A DNA stretch of 36,066 bases from an uncultured Anaerolineae bacterium (GTDB lineage Bacteria > Chloroflexota > Anaerolineae > Anaerolineales > Villigracilaceae): contig CAILYI010000139.1 of assembly GCA_903838415.1 (NCBI GenBank), positions 1 to 36,066 of the forward strand, written 5' to 3'. This document shows positions 6,944-16,218 of the stretch, one piece after another. The notes beneath the pieces are model-generated. The model saw only the letters and a program-made list of their open reading frames with translations. It had not been told where the DNA came from and did no database searches. Each line of letters begins with the position of its first letter. The stretch's first letter is position 1. A program made the translations under genes and the position numbers.

Positions 6944-9900
6944 ATGTCTATCGACCGAAAGCCAAAATTCAGTACGAGTCGTCTTGCGATTCTCGCTGTT
7001 GTTCTTGTTCTGGCCTGTGCCAGTTCATTTATTCTGTTATTCAAGTGGTTTCCTCCAGGCAGGGCCATCATCTCTGGGACATCTGTGCCGATTACGGTCG
7101 ATACAGGGCAAACCCAACAGAATGGCACGGCTGTTTCACAACCTGCCGGGAAACCCGGTGAAAAATTTCAGATGAACGTTGGCTTGAGCGAGGGGCAAGC
7201 CCAGGCGCAGGTATTTGCGCCGCTGCCGCAGGCAACCGGTGTGCCGCTATCTCCGCAGGAAATTGATTTGATTTTATCGAGACTGCCCAAGCTGGAGCCT
7301 GTTCCCGGCGAGCAGATGGATTTCAAGCTGCCGACGGAATTGCTCCCGCCGCCGCGGCCTGGTGAAACCGTCAAAGAGACATTTCCGCCCCTCGAAACGG
7401 CACCCACGCCCGCAGTGGCGGAATCCGGGCCGCTGCAGGTGCTGAGATTCGCTCCAGAAGGCGAAATCCCGATAGCGCCCTTTGTCAGCATCACTTTCAG
7501 CCAGCCGATGGTTCCACTTGGCACCCTGGCGGACCTGGCGGCTGAGAATGTGCCCGTAAGAATAGTCCCAGCGCTGCCTGGAACCTGGCGCTGGCTGGGA
7601 ACCAAAACCCTGACTTTTGAGTATGATTCGGCCCTGATTGACCGCCTGCCTAAGGCGACCGAATACCTGGTGACGGTGCCTGCCGGGACGAAATCGGCCA
7701 CCGGCGGAGTTTTGGCGAATGCGGTCACGTGGACTTTTACCACGCCTGCGCCAAAAGTGACGCTGACTTATCCGTCCAACTCGCCACAGCCGCTCGATCC
7801 GGTCTTTTTTGTTGCTTTCGATCAGCGCATTGATCCGTCATCCGTGCTGCAAACCATCCAGGTGACCGCGGGGAATCAACCTGTCAGCCTTAATCTGGCC
7901 AGTGAAGCGGATATTCAGCAGGATGAGCAAGTCAGCCAACTGGTGAAAAACAGCCTGGCAGGACGCTGGCTGGCTTTTCGCGCCACCCAACCCTTTCCAG
8001 CCGAAACACAGATTTCTGTCACAATTGGGCCGGGCACGCCATCCGCGGAAGGACCTTTGACGACCAAGGAGCCGCAGTCCTTCAGTTTTCAGACTTATGC
8101 GCCGCTGCGGATTGATGATCACGGTTGTGAATGGTACGACAACCAGTGTCCGCCGTTGACGCCTTTTCGGATCACCTTTAATAATCCGATTGATCCGGAA
8201 GTTTTTAGCGAGGACATGCTGAGGGTCGAGCCGGATATTCCGGGCGTTACGGCCAATTTATACGGGAACACGCTCCAAATTCAGGGTGAGACCAAGGGAC
8301 AAACCACTTATACCGTCACGGTCTCAGGAAATATCAATGATGTTTTTGGTCAGAAACTGGGCACGGATGCCCGGCTGGTTTTCAAGGTGGGCAAGGCCGA
8401 ATCTGTTCTGGTTGGGCCACAGCAGAATTTCCTGACGCTTGATCCAACGGCCGCGAAACCGGTTTTTTCGGTTTACGCCATCAATTACGCCAAGCTGAAC
8501 GTCAAAATCTACGCTGTCCAGCCCACGGATTGGCCGGGATTTAAGCAATATCTGCGCGACTGGCAGCAGACTGATCTAGCGCCGAAAATGCCGGGCACGC
8601 TGGTTTCGAATTCGGCGCTCAAGTTAGACATTCCAAGCGATACCTTGTCCCAGGTTGACATCGATTTGAGCCAATTTATGACCGGAGGTTTTGGTCATTT
8701 CGTGGTGATTGTTGAGCCGCCAAAGCCCTTGATCGAAACCCAAGATGACAAGTGGAAACGTTTCTCACAAACGGTGATTGCCTGGGTGCAGGTCACTCAA
8801 ATCGGACTGGACGCTTATACCGACCACAGCGAGATGCTGGCCTGGGCGACCAACCTGAAGGATGGCGCGCCGCTGCAAGATGTCAGCATTCAGGCCGAAA
8901 ATGGGCTGGCGCAAGTTACCACGAGCACCGACGGTACGGCGCGTTTTCCCATTCCGTCTGGAGTGAACTATCTGGTGGCCCGTAAAGGCGCCGATCAAGC
9001 GCTCCTGCCGCGTTCCAGTTACTTTTGGGGCGACGATCCGTGGGTTGCCAGCCCGCCAAATGACACGCTACGCTGGTATGTTTTTGATGATCGACTGATG
9101 TATCGTCCTGGCGAGGAAGTCCATGTCAAAGGCTGGCTGCGACAAATCGGTGGCCGTCAGAACGGTGATGTGGGATTGGTGAGCGGTGGGCTCGATTCTG
9201 TCAATTATCAGATCAGCGATTCCCAGGGTAATGCGCTTGGCAATGGGCAGGTGAAAGTTAACCTTCTCGGCGGTTTTGATTTGGCTTTCACGCTGCCGCA
9301 GACTGTCAACCTGGGCCCAGCTCAATTGGTTTTGACAGTCGCGAGCGGGCTGGATGGGGCGAATTATTCTCATCAATTCCAGATACAGGAATTCCGTAGG
9401 CCGGAATTTGAAGTGGCAGCGCGCAACGAGACGAGCGGTCCCAATTTTGCAGGAGATCATGCTATTTTGTCGGTTTCGGCGAATTATTATGCGGGCGGGG
9501 CCTTGCCCAATGCCGATGTGACCTGGCAGGTGACAACTTCCCCCGGCAGCTATTCGCCGCCCAATTGGCCCGATTTCATCTTCGGGTCCTGGCGTCCGTG
9601 GTGGGAATTTTATGACTTTGGTTATCCCGGAGGCGGTGACAGTAAAACCGAAACCTTCACCGGTAAGACCGACGCTTCCGGAATCCATTACTTGCGGCTC
9701 GATTTCACTCCGCAGGGCGATCCCGCCGTCGACCCCCAGCCGCTGAGCGTGGTGGCGGAAGGCACCGTCATGGATGTCAACCGTCAGGCCTGGAGCAGCA
9801 AGACTACGCTGCTGGTGCATCCGTCAAATCTGTATGTTGGATTACGCAGCGAGCGTTATTTTGTCGAGCGCGGCACGCCGCTTGAGGTAAGTTTCATTGT

Positions 9901-12900
9901 CACTGACCTGGACGGTAACGCCCAGAGCGGCAAACAGGTGGAAATCGAAGCTGCCCGCCTGGAATGGAAATTCCGCAAAGGGAACTGGACTGAGGAAAAA
10001 GTTGACCTTCAAAAATGCTCCATGACCTCCCGGCTTGAACCGGATGGCTGCGACTTTGCCACGCTGGTCGGCGGCACGTACCAGATTACGGCGATCGTCA
10101 CGGATGACCTGGGTCGCAAGAATCAAACCCGTATGATTCGCTGGGTCAGCGGTGGCCAACAGCCTCCGGCGCGACAGGTCGAACAGGAAAAAGTCACGCT
10201 CATCCCGGATAAACAAACCTATCAGCCCGGCGATACCGCGCAAATTTTGGTCCAGTCACCTTTCAGCCCGGCGGAAGGCCTGCTGACGGTCAGTCGCAGC
10301 GGGTTGCTCTATACGACTCGTTTCCGGGTTGAGTCTGGTTCCATTACTTTGAGCGTGCCGATTGAAGAGAAGCACATTCCCAACCTGAACATCCAGGTGG
10401 ATTTGGTCGGTGCTGCCGCACGCACCAGCGACCAGGGCGAGACGTTGACGAATGTTCCGCCGCGCCCGGCCTACGCCAGCGGACAGCTAAATTTGAGCAT
10501 TCCGCCGTTGCAGCGCACTTTATCCATGCAAGTCACACCGGATGAGAGCCAGCTTTCGCCAGGTGGCGAAACATCGCTGAATGTAATTTTGAAGGATGCT
10601 TCCGGGCAGCCTGTCCCCAACGCTGAGTTGGCGGTCGTCGTTGTGGACGAGGCCATCCTGGCGCTGACGAATTATCAGATGGCTGATCCTGTCAGCATTT
10701 TCTACGCCGACCGGCCAAGTCTTTTGAATACTGTTTACGGTCGGGCCAGCATCGTTCTGACTGATCCGCAAGCGCTCGCCAGAGATGCCAGCCAGAAATC
10801 GATGAATGCCGGTTTGATGATGGAAGCGCCCGCCGCGGCCCCCACGTTTTCGGCGACTGAATCGGCATTAGATGGGAGCATGGGCGGAGGCGCCGTTGAA
10901 CCGATTCTTGTGCGGTCTGATTTTAATCCGCTGGCGACATTTGCGCCGACGGTTCGGACTGCTTCGAATGGCGAAGCGCGTATATTTATCAAGCTGCCGG
11001 ATAACCTGACTCGTTACCGGGTGATGGTGGTGGCTGTGGACGAGCAGGGACGCCAATTTGGGACGGGCGAATCGAACCTGACGGCGCGACTGCCGCTGAT
11101 GGTGCGTCCGTCTGCGCCGCGTTTTCTCAACTTTGGCGATCGTTTTGAGCTGCCGGTGATCTTGCAAAACCAGACTGATCAGCCGCTGGAAGTCAGCGTC
11201 GCCGCTCGCGCCACCAACCTGGAATTGCTGAATGCCGGTCTGCGCGTGACCGTTCCGGCCAATGATCGCGTGGAAGTGCGTTTCCCGGCCAGCACAAATC
11301 TGGCGGGTACGGCTCGCATCCAGGTCGTGGCAGTCTCCGGGGATTTCAGCGACGCCGCCACGCTGGAACTGCCAGTCTATACTCCGGCCACTACCGAAGC
11401 TTTTGCAACCTATGGTGTGATTGACGAAGGCGTCACGGCGCAGCCGGTGCTTTCGCCAAGCGGTGTATTCCCTCAATATGGCGGATTGGAAATCGGCACA
11501 TCGTCAACCGCTTTGCAGGCGCTGACGGATGCTGTGCTGTATTTGGTGTCCTACCCGTTTGAGTGTTCCGAGCAGTTGGCCTCGCGCATCCTGGCAGTGT
11601 CCGCGCTGCGCGATGTGTTGACAGCATTTCAAGCTGACGGCTTGCCCGCGCCAGCCGAAATGGAGTCAGCCGTCAGCCGGGATATTAAGCGCCTGCAGAG
11701 TTTGCAAAATTCCGATGGCGGCTTCCCAACCTGGCGGCGTGGATTCGATTCAATTCCATTCAACACCATCCATGTGGCTCACGCTCTTTATCGCGCGCAG
11801 CAAAAGGGATTTGATGTTCCCGCTGACATGCAGCAGAACGCCTTGAATTATCTGAGCCAGATCGAAAACTTCTATCCGGTCTGGTACAGTCAGGACACGC
11901 GCTGGACTCTCAGCGCTTATGCACTCTATGTGCGCAACCTGAGCGGTGACCGCGACGCGCGGAAAGCCCAACAATTGCTGGATGAGGCTGGATTGGAAAA
12001 CCTTTCGATGGAAGCCATCGGCTGGCTGTGGCCGGCGATCGATGATTCGGCGCAGCTGGATGCGATCCGCCGTTATGTGAGCAATCACGTCGTTGAGACG
12101 GCTGGCGCAGCCAATTTCACTACTTCCTATGACGAACAGACTTATTTGCTGCTCAGCTCCGACCGTCGTACCGACGCCATTCTGTTGGATGCGTTGATCG
12201 ATGACAACCCACAAAGCGACCTGATCCCCAAAGTGGTCAATGGCTTGCTGGCGCATCGCACCAAAGGCCGCTGGGGCAATACCCAGGAAAATGTTTTCGT
12301 GTTGTTGAGTCTGGATCGCTACTTCAACACCTACGAATCCCAGACACCCGATTTTGTTGCCCGCATCTGGTTGGGTGACACCTACGCTGGCAGCTCTGAA
12401 TTCCGCGGACGGAGCACCGAGCGGCATGAGACGTTGATTCCGATGAGCTATGTGCTCTCTGAAACGGCAGGCGGCAGCCAGGATTTGATTTTGAGCAAGG
12501 ATGGCCCCGGACGGCTGTATTACCGGCTGGGTCTGCGTTACGCGCCCACTGATTTGAACCTGAAACCGCTGAATATGGGATTTGTCGTCCAGCGCCGTTA
12601 TGAAGCGGTCGATCACCCTGAAGATGTTTCCCAGGATGGCAACGGAACATGGCATATCAAAGCCGGGGCGCGTGTGCGCGTGCAGATCACGATGGTGGCT
12701 GATAATCGCCGTTATCATGTTGCGCTCGTGGATCCGTTACCGGCGGGATTGGAAATTGTCAACCCGGCGCTGGCGGTTTCGGGAAGTATTCCGCAAGATC
12801 CATCCGATACCAATTCCCGTTATGGTTGGTGGTGGTGGGGCAGCTGGTACGAGCATCAGAATATGCGCGATGATCGCGCGGAAGCGTTCGCCTCGCTGCT

Positions 12901-13042
12901 GTGGGATGGTGTCTACTCTTACAGCTATATCGCCCGCGCCACCACGCCCGGCACCTTTATCGCGCCGCCTGCCAAGGCTGAAGAGATGTACTCTCCCGAA
13001 GTTTTTGGACGCAGCGCCAGCGACTGGGTGGTCATCCAATAG
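6944..13042 (+). CDS. Bacterial alpha-2-macroglobulin family protein
   Basis: A 2032-residue surface protein of the alpha-2-macroglobulin family, which traps proteases by a bait region and a reactive thioester. Residues about 12-34 form a signal anchor; Cys25 within it (VLAC) makes a lipoprotein alternative possible. An Ig-like domain of SbsA type covers about 163-270. The macroglobulin motif YRPGEEVHVKG is near 717-727, and the A2M core domain is near 1335-1420. The thioester motif CSEQ (Cys1541 to Gln1544) follows a typical YPFE lead-in and is intact, and an alpha/alpha thioester domain extends to about 1800. The C-terminus ends with a macroglobulin-like domain that includes an unusual run of Trp. 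The start has a strong GGAGG. No pbpC, its usual partner in proteobacteria, is nearby. A terminator follows at 13071. Confidence 0.93.
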   Translation: MSIDRKPKFSTSRLAILAVVLVLACASSFILLFKWFPPGRAIISGTSVPITVDTGQTQQNGTAVSQPAGKPGEKFQMNVGLSEGQAQAQVFAPLPQATGVPLSPQEIDLILSRLPKLEPVPGEQMDFKLPTELLPPPRPGETVKETFPPLETAPTPAVAESGPLQVLRFAPEGEIPIAPFVSITFSQPMVPLGTLADLAAENVPVRIVPALPGTWRWLGTKTLTFEYDSALIDRLPKATEYLVTVPAGTKSATGGVLANAVTWTFTTPAPKVTLTYPSNSPQPLDPVFFVAFDQRIDPSSVLQTIQVTAGNQPVSLNLASEADIQQDEQVSQLVKNSLAGRWLAFRATQPFPAETQISVTIGPGTPSAEGPLTTKEPQSFSFQTYAPLRIDDHGCEWYDNQCPPLTPFRITFNNPIDPEVFSEDMLRVEPDIPGVTANLYGNTLQIQGETKGQTTYTVTVSGNINDVFGQKLGTDARLVFKVGKAESVLVGPQQNFLTLDPTAAKPVFSVYAINYAKLNVKIYAVQPTDWPGFKQYLRDWQQTDLAPKMPGTLVSNSALKLDIPSDTLSQVDIDLSQFMTGGFGHFVVIVEPPKPLIETQDDKWKRFSQTVIAWVQVTQIGLDAYTDHSEMLAWATNLKDGAPLQDVSIQAENGLAQVTTSTDGTARFPIPSGVNYLVARKGADQALLPRSSYFWGDDPWVASPPNDTLRWYVFDDRLMYRPGEEVHVKGWLRQIGGRQNGDVGLVSGGLDSVNYQISDSQGNALGNGQVKVNLLGGFDLAFTLPQTVNLGPAQLVLTVASGLDGANYSHQFQIQEFRRPEFEVAARNETSGPNFAGDHAILSVSANYYAGGALPNADVTWQVTTSPGSYSPPNWPDFIFGSWRPWWEFYDFGYPGGGDSKTETFTGKTDASGIHYLRLDFTPQGDPAVDPQPLSVVAEGTVMDVNRQAWSSKTTLLVHPSNLYVGLRSERYFVERGTPLEVSFIVTDLDGNAQSGKQVEIEAARLEWKFRKGNWTEEKVDLQKCSMTSRLEPDGCDFATLVGGTYQITAIVTDDLGRKNQTRMIRWVSGGQQPPARQVEQEKVTLIPDKQTYQPGDTAQILVQSPFSPAEGLLTVSRSGLLYTTRFRVESGSITLSVPIEEKHIPNLNIQVDLVGAAARTSDQGETLTNVPPRPAYASGQLNLSIPPLQRTLSMQVTPDESQLSPGGETSLNVILKDASGQPVPNAELAVVVVDEAILALTNYQMADPVSIFYADRPSLLNTVYGRASIVLTDPQALARDASQKSMNAGLMMEAPAAAPTFSATESALDGSMGGGAVEPILVRSDFNPLATFAPTVRTASNGEARIFIKLPDNLTRYRVMVVAVDEQGRQFGTGESNLTARLPLMVRPSAPRFLNFGDRFELPVILQNQTDQPLEVSVAARATNLELLNAGLRVTVPANDRVEVRFPASTNLAGTARIQVVAVSGDFSDAATLELPVYTPATTEAFATYGVIDEGVTAQPVLSPSGVFPQYGGLEIGTSSTALQALTDAVLYLVSYPFECSEQLASRILAVSALRDVLTAFQADGLPAPAEMESAVSRDIKRLQSLQNSDGGFPTWRRGFDSIPFNTIHVAHALYRAQQKGFDVPADMQQNALNYLSQIENFYPVWYSQDTRWTLSAYALYVRNLSGDRDARKAQQLLDEAGLENLSMEAIGWLWPAIDDSAQLDAIRRYVSNHVVETAGAANFTTSYDEQTYLLLSSDRRTDAILLDALIDDNPQSDLIPKVVNGLLAHRTKGRWGNTQENVFVLLSLDRYFNTYESQTPDFVARIWLGDTYAGSSEFRGRSTERHETLIPMSYVLSETAGGSQDLILSKDGPGRLYYRLGLRYAPTDLNLKPLNMGFVVQRRYEAVDHPEDVSQDGNGTWHIKAGARVRVQITMVADNRRYHVALVDPLPAGLEIVNPALAVSGSIPQDPSDTNSRYGWWWWGSWYEHQNMRDDRAEAFASLLWDGVYSYSYIARATTPGTFIAPPAKAEEMYSPEVFGRSASDWVVIQ

Positions 13043-13070
13043 CAAATCCGTGACGACAACCTGAAACTCA

Positions 13071-13103
13071 GCAGGGTGGGAGTACATCCCACCCTGCGTT
13101 TTT
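13071..13103 (+). terminator. Intrinsic terminator after the alpha-2-macroglobulin gene
   Basis: GCAGGGTGGGA (13071-13081) pairs perfectly with 13087-13097 across a five-base loop, followed by GTTTTT. It separates the macroglobulin gene from glgA, whose start lies only 17 bases further on. Confidence 0.9.
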
Positions 13104-13119
13104 ACAGTAAAATAGACGA

Positions 13120-14556
13120 ATGTCTACACCTTTGAAAATACTATTCCTCGCATCTGAGGCTGACCCCTTTGTAAAGGTGGGCGGTCTGGGTGACGTGGCC
13201 GGCTCACTGCCAAACGCCATTCTCGAACTGGGCGCGGATTTGGATGTGCGGCTCGTCATCCCCTTTCATTCCGCCATTCGCGCGGATAATTTTGACCTTC
13301 ATCGTGAAACCGTTTTTACCATTCCGCGCGAGGGTGGCGAAGCTCCGGTGCAGGTTTTTCACACTGAACTGCGTGGAATGCCCGTTTACCTGATTTCCGG
13401 CGACCCGTTCAGTCGGGCAACCAAAGTCTATGATACCGATTCTGCCGTGGATGGCGAGAAGTTTGTCTTTTTCTCGCTGGCAGCGCTGGAACTGGCTCGA
13501 CGTCTCGATTGGCGCCCCGATATTGTGCATGCCAACGATTGGCACACCGCTACCGCCCTTTACGGCGTGCGACGCATGCAGGATGACCCATTCTGGAAGG
13601 GCGTCAAGACTTTATTCTCGGTCCACAATTTATGCTATATGGGCGCAGGTTCTGAAGCGGCACTCACAGCTTACGGTTTGCCGCCAGTCAACGATCCAGA
13701 GTTGCCCTGGTGGGGACAGCATACGCCCATGCCGCTCGGTTTGTGGTCCGCGGATGAAATTGTGGCGGTTTCGCCGTCCTACGCCGAGGAAATTCAGACG
13801 CCGGAATATGGCTGCGGGTTGGAAACTTTCCTGCATTCTCGCCATGACCGGGTAACCGGCATCGTCAACGGGATTGATACGACATCCTGGGACCCGCGCA
13901 CCGACGAAGCGTTGATAGAACCTTTTTCATCCGAACACCTTTCCGGTCGAGCTGCTACAAAAGAGCTTTTGCAAACCAATTTTGGGCTTGAAGTGAACAA
14001 TTCTGTGCCACTGCTGGCCATGGTCACGCGCATGGATCAACAAAAAGGCGTCGATATTGCACTGGATGCCTTGCGACTCATTCCAAAACTGAACTGGCAG
14101 GCCATTTTGCTCGGTTCCGGGAATTCTGAAATAGAAGCGACCGCGCGCCGGCTTGAAAGCGACTTTCCGCATCGCGTTTGCACCATTATTCGTTATGATG
14201 GCAAACTTTCCCGCCAAATTTACGGCGGCGCGGATATGTTGCTGATGCCATCGCGTTACGAACCTTGCGGCCTGGCGCAGATGATCGCCATGCGCTATGG
14301 CGCTGTGCCAGTGGCGCGCGCCACTGGCGGCCTGCGTGACACGATCGCTGAAGGCTATTCGGGCTTCCTGTTTACAGATGCCTCACCCGCGGTGATGGCT
14401 GGGGCATTACGCCGTGCCTTAAAAGCCTTCGGATTGCACAGAACCTGGCAGGAAATGCAAAAAGCGGGGATGTCCGGCGATTACTCCTGGTTTGTTTCCG
14501 CCCGCCAGTACGCCGATCTCTACAAAACATTGATTCATAACTCAAGCCAGGAATAA
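13120..14556 (+). CDS. glgA: Glycogen (starch) synthase
   Basis: A 478-residue GT5 enzyme that extends alpha-1,4-glucan from ADP-glucose in the cytoplasm. The N-terminal KVGGLGDV nucleotide-sugar loop is at 19-26. The C-terminal GT-B signature includes MPSRYEPCGLAQ and the ATGGLRDT loop. Length matches bacterial GlgA. The ATG has no Shine-Dalgarno, and TAAAAT (13108-13113) lies six bases upstream, so the mRNA may be leaderless. malQ follows 15 bases after the stop, so the two form an operon for storage glucan metabolism. No glgB, glgC or glgP is in the window. Confidence 0.96.
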   Translation: MSTPLKILFLASEADPFVKVGGLGDVAGSLPNAILELGADLDVRLVIPFHSAIRADNFDLHRETVFTIPREGGEAPVQVFHTELRGMPVYLISGDPFSRATKVYDTDSAVDGEKFVFFSLAALELARRLDWRPDIVHANDWHTATALYGVRRMQDDPFWKGVKTLFSVHNLCYMGAGSEAALTAYGLPPVNDPELPWWGQHTPMPLGLWSADEIVAVSPSYAEEIQTPEYGCGLETFLHSRHDRVTGIVNGIDTTSWDPRTDEALIEPFSSEHLSGRAATKELLQTNFGLEVNNSVPLLAMVTRMDQQKGVDIALDALRLIPKLNWQAILLGSGNSEIEATARRLESDFPHRVCTIIRYDGKLSRQIYGGADMLLMPSRYEPCGLAQMIAMRYGAVPVARATGGLRDTIAEGYSGFLFTDASPAVMAGALRRALKAFGLHRTWQEMQKAGMSGDYSWFVSARQYADLYKTLIHNSSQE

Positions 14557-14571
14557 GAAATACGAGGTTGT

Positions 14572-16056
14572 ATGTCCTTCAAGCGCAGTTCAGGCATTTT
14601 GTTGCACCCCACCAGCTTCCCCGGCCCCTACGGAGTCGGCGATCTTGGCCCGCAGGCCTATCACTTTATCGATTTTCTTGCCAATTCTGGCTGCAAGCTC
14701 TGGCAGGTGCTCCCGCTTGGCCCAACCGGCTATGGTGATTCCCCTTATCAGTGTTTTTCGGCTTTCGCAGGCAACCCTTATCTCGTCAGCCCCGAAATCT
14801 TGATCGAACAGGGTTTGCTGACACAAGCGGATCTTGCGGATATGCCCGTTTGGAACCCCGCTCAGGTGGATTTTGGCGGACTCTATCACTGGAAGCCCGG
14901 TCTGCTCGATAAGGCTTATACACGCTTTGAGTCTATGCCGCGCGGACCCATCCACGCTGAATTTGACGCTTTCCGTTTCGATAACGCTTCCTGGCTGGAT
15001 GATTTTGCCCTGTTCATGGCGATCAAAGACGCCAATGGCGGCATAGCCTGGAATCAATGGCCTGATCCGTTGCGCAAGCGCGAATCCGTTGCGCTTGCTG
15101 ATGCTCGCCAGGCCCTCTCGGGGAACATTTCCCGTTACATGTTTTACCAGTTCTTATTCTTTCGTCAGTGGCAGGCTTTACGCGACTATGTCCACGGGCA
15201 AGGCATCCAGATCATCGGCGACATCCCCATTTTCGTTGCCATGGATTCGGCTGATGCCTGGTCGCATCCCGATTTGTTTTTCCTGGATGAAGCGGGGATT
15301 CCGAGCGTTGTGGCGGGCGTCCCACCCGATTATTTTTCCCCGACCGGTCAGTTGTGGGGCAATCCGCTTTACGATTGGGCCCGTCATAAACAAACCGGCT
15401 TCCAGTGGTGGATCGAGCGGATTCGCGCCACCCTCAGCACTGTCGACATCGTCCGTATCGACCACTTCCGCGGTTTTGCGGGTTATTGGGAAATTCCTGG
15501 CGGCGCGGCGACTGCCGAACACGGGCGCTGGGTTCCCGGTCCCGGCGCGGATTTGTTCAACGCAATTCGCGCGGCGCTCGGCGAGCTTCCAATCATAGCC
15601 GAAGATTTGGGCGAAATCACGCCTGATGTGGTTGAATTGCGCGACGCTTTCGGTCTGCCCGGCATGAAAATCCTGCAATTTGGGTTTTCCGGGCCAGATA
15701 ATCCCTTCCTGCCGCATCTTTACACATCCAATTGTGTGACCTATACTGGTACGCATGATAACGACACCAGCCTGGGCTGGTATCGCACCGCTCCCGCGCA
15801 AGAGCGTGATTACTATCACCGCTATGTGAGCCGCGACAATGCCGACGTGCCCGGTGATATGATTCGCGCGATTTGGGGTTCCGTGGCTGTTTTCGCCCTG
15901 GCGCCGCTCCAGGATTTTTTGCGCCTGGGCACCGAAGCGCGGATGAATTTCCCCGGCAAAGTGGGCGGATTCTGGACCTGGCGTATGGATGAGCGCTCAT
16001 TGAGCGAGAATCTAAAGAACTACATTCGTGAGATTAACTGGGTTTATCAACGCTGA
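14572..16056 (+). CDS. malQ: 4-alpha-glucanotransferase (amylomaltase)
   Basis: A 494-residue GH77 enzyme that transfers maltodextrin segments between alpha-1,4-glucans in the cytoplasm. The N-terminal SSGILLHPTSFPG-type signature is at 6-18. The catalytic residues are visible: nucleophile Asp297 in VRIDHFRG, acid/base Glu344 in AEDLG, and Asp396 in GTHDND, which stabilises the transition state. Length is normal for the short bacterial MalQ type without an N-terminal extension. It is downstream of glgA in the same operon, with a weak ribosome binding site, so translational coupling is possible. It would remodel glucan chains during glycogen turnover. Confidence 0.97.
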   Translation: MSFKRSSGILLHPTSFPGPYGVGDLGPQAYHFIDFLANSGCKLWQVLPLGPTGYGDSPYQCFSAFAGNPYLVSPEILIEQGLLTQADLADMPVWNPAQVDFGGLYHWKPGLLDKAYTRFESMPRGPIHAEFDAFRFDNASWLDDFALFMAIKDANGGIAWNQWPDPLRKRESVALADARQALSGNISRYMFYQFLFFRQWQALRDYVHGQGIQIIGDIPIFVAMDSADAWSHPDLFFLDEAGIPSVVAGVPPDYFSPTGQLWGNPLYDWARHKQTGFQWWIERIRATLSTVDIVRIDHFRGFAGYWEIPGGAATAEHGRWVPGPGADLFNAIRAALGELPIIAEDLGEITPDVVELRDAFGLPGMKILQFGFSGPDNPFLPHLYTSNCVTYTGTHDNDTSLGWYRTAPAQERDYYHRYVSRDNADVPGDMIRAIWGSVAVFALAPLQDFLRLGTEARMNFPGKVGGFWTWRMDERSLSENLKNYIREINWVYQR

Positions 16057-16078
16057 TTTCTTAAGAAAGGAGAATCCT

Positions 16079-16153
16079 ATGGCTAACAAAGAGCAAGGCA
16101 AAGGAAAAGATAAGGACAAGAAGAAGAAAAAGAAAAAGGAAGTTGTCAAGTAA
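16079..16153 (+). CDS. Lysine-rich 24-residue micropeptide
   Basis: A very short gene below usual calling limits. AAGGAG lies six bases before an ATG, followed by 24 codons and TAA. Twelve residues are lysine, seven of them in a row (14-20), and the rest are mostly Glu, Asp, Gly and Gln, ending in EVVK. No Cys, aromatic or hydrophobic core is present, so it should be disordered and highly basic. It is 22 bases after malQ and directly before the operon terminator at 16177, so it is probably co-transcribed with glgA-malQ. A role in binding RNA, ribosomes or another polyanion would fit the charge, but that is inference. The strong ribosome binding site is the main evidence for translation. Confidence 0.65.
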   Translation: MANKEQGKGKDKDKKKKKKKEVVK

Positions 16154-16176
16154 CTAGCCTTATCCGACCGTCAAAC

Positions 16177-16207
16177 AAGCACCGGCGCTAACCTCGCGCC
16201 GGTGCTT
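16177..16207. terminator. Hairpin terminator ending the glgA-malQ operon
   Basis: AAGCACCGGCGC (16177-16188) pairs perfectly with 16196-16207 across a seven-base loop, with CTGTTCTT after it. It sits between two converging genes (micropeptide on plus, exporter on minus, which ends at 16219), so it may act for both. Confidence 0.8.
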
Positions 16208-16218
16208 CTGTTCTTGCG

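Noticed and set aside
11750-12718. 322-codon open frame antisense to the alpha-2-macroglobulin gene
   Set aside because: It is the shadow of the conserved thioester domain and shows no domain or ribosome binding site.
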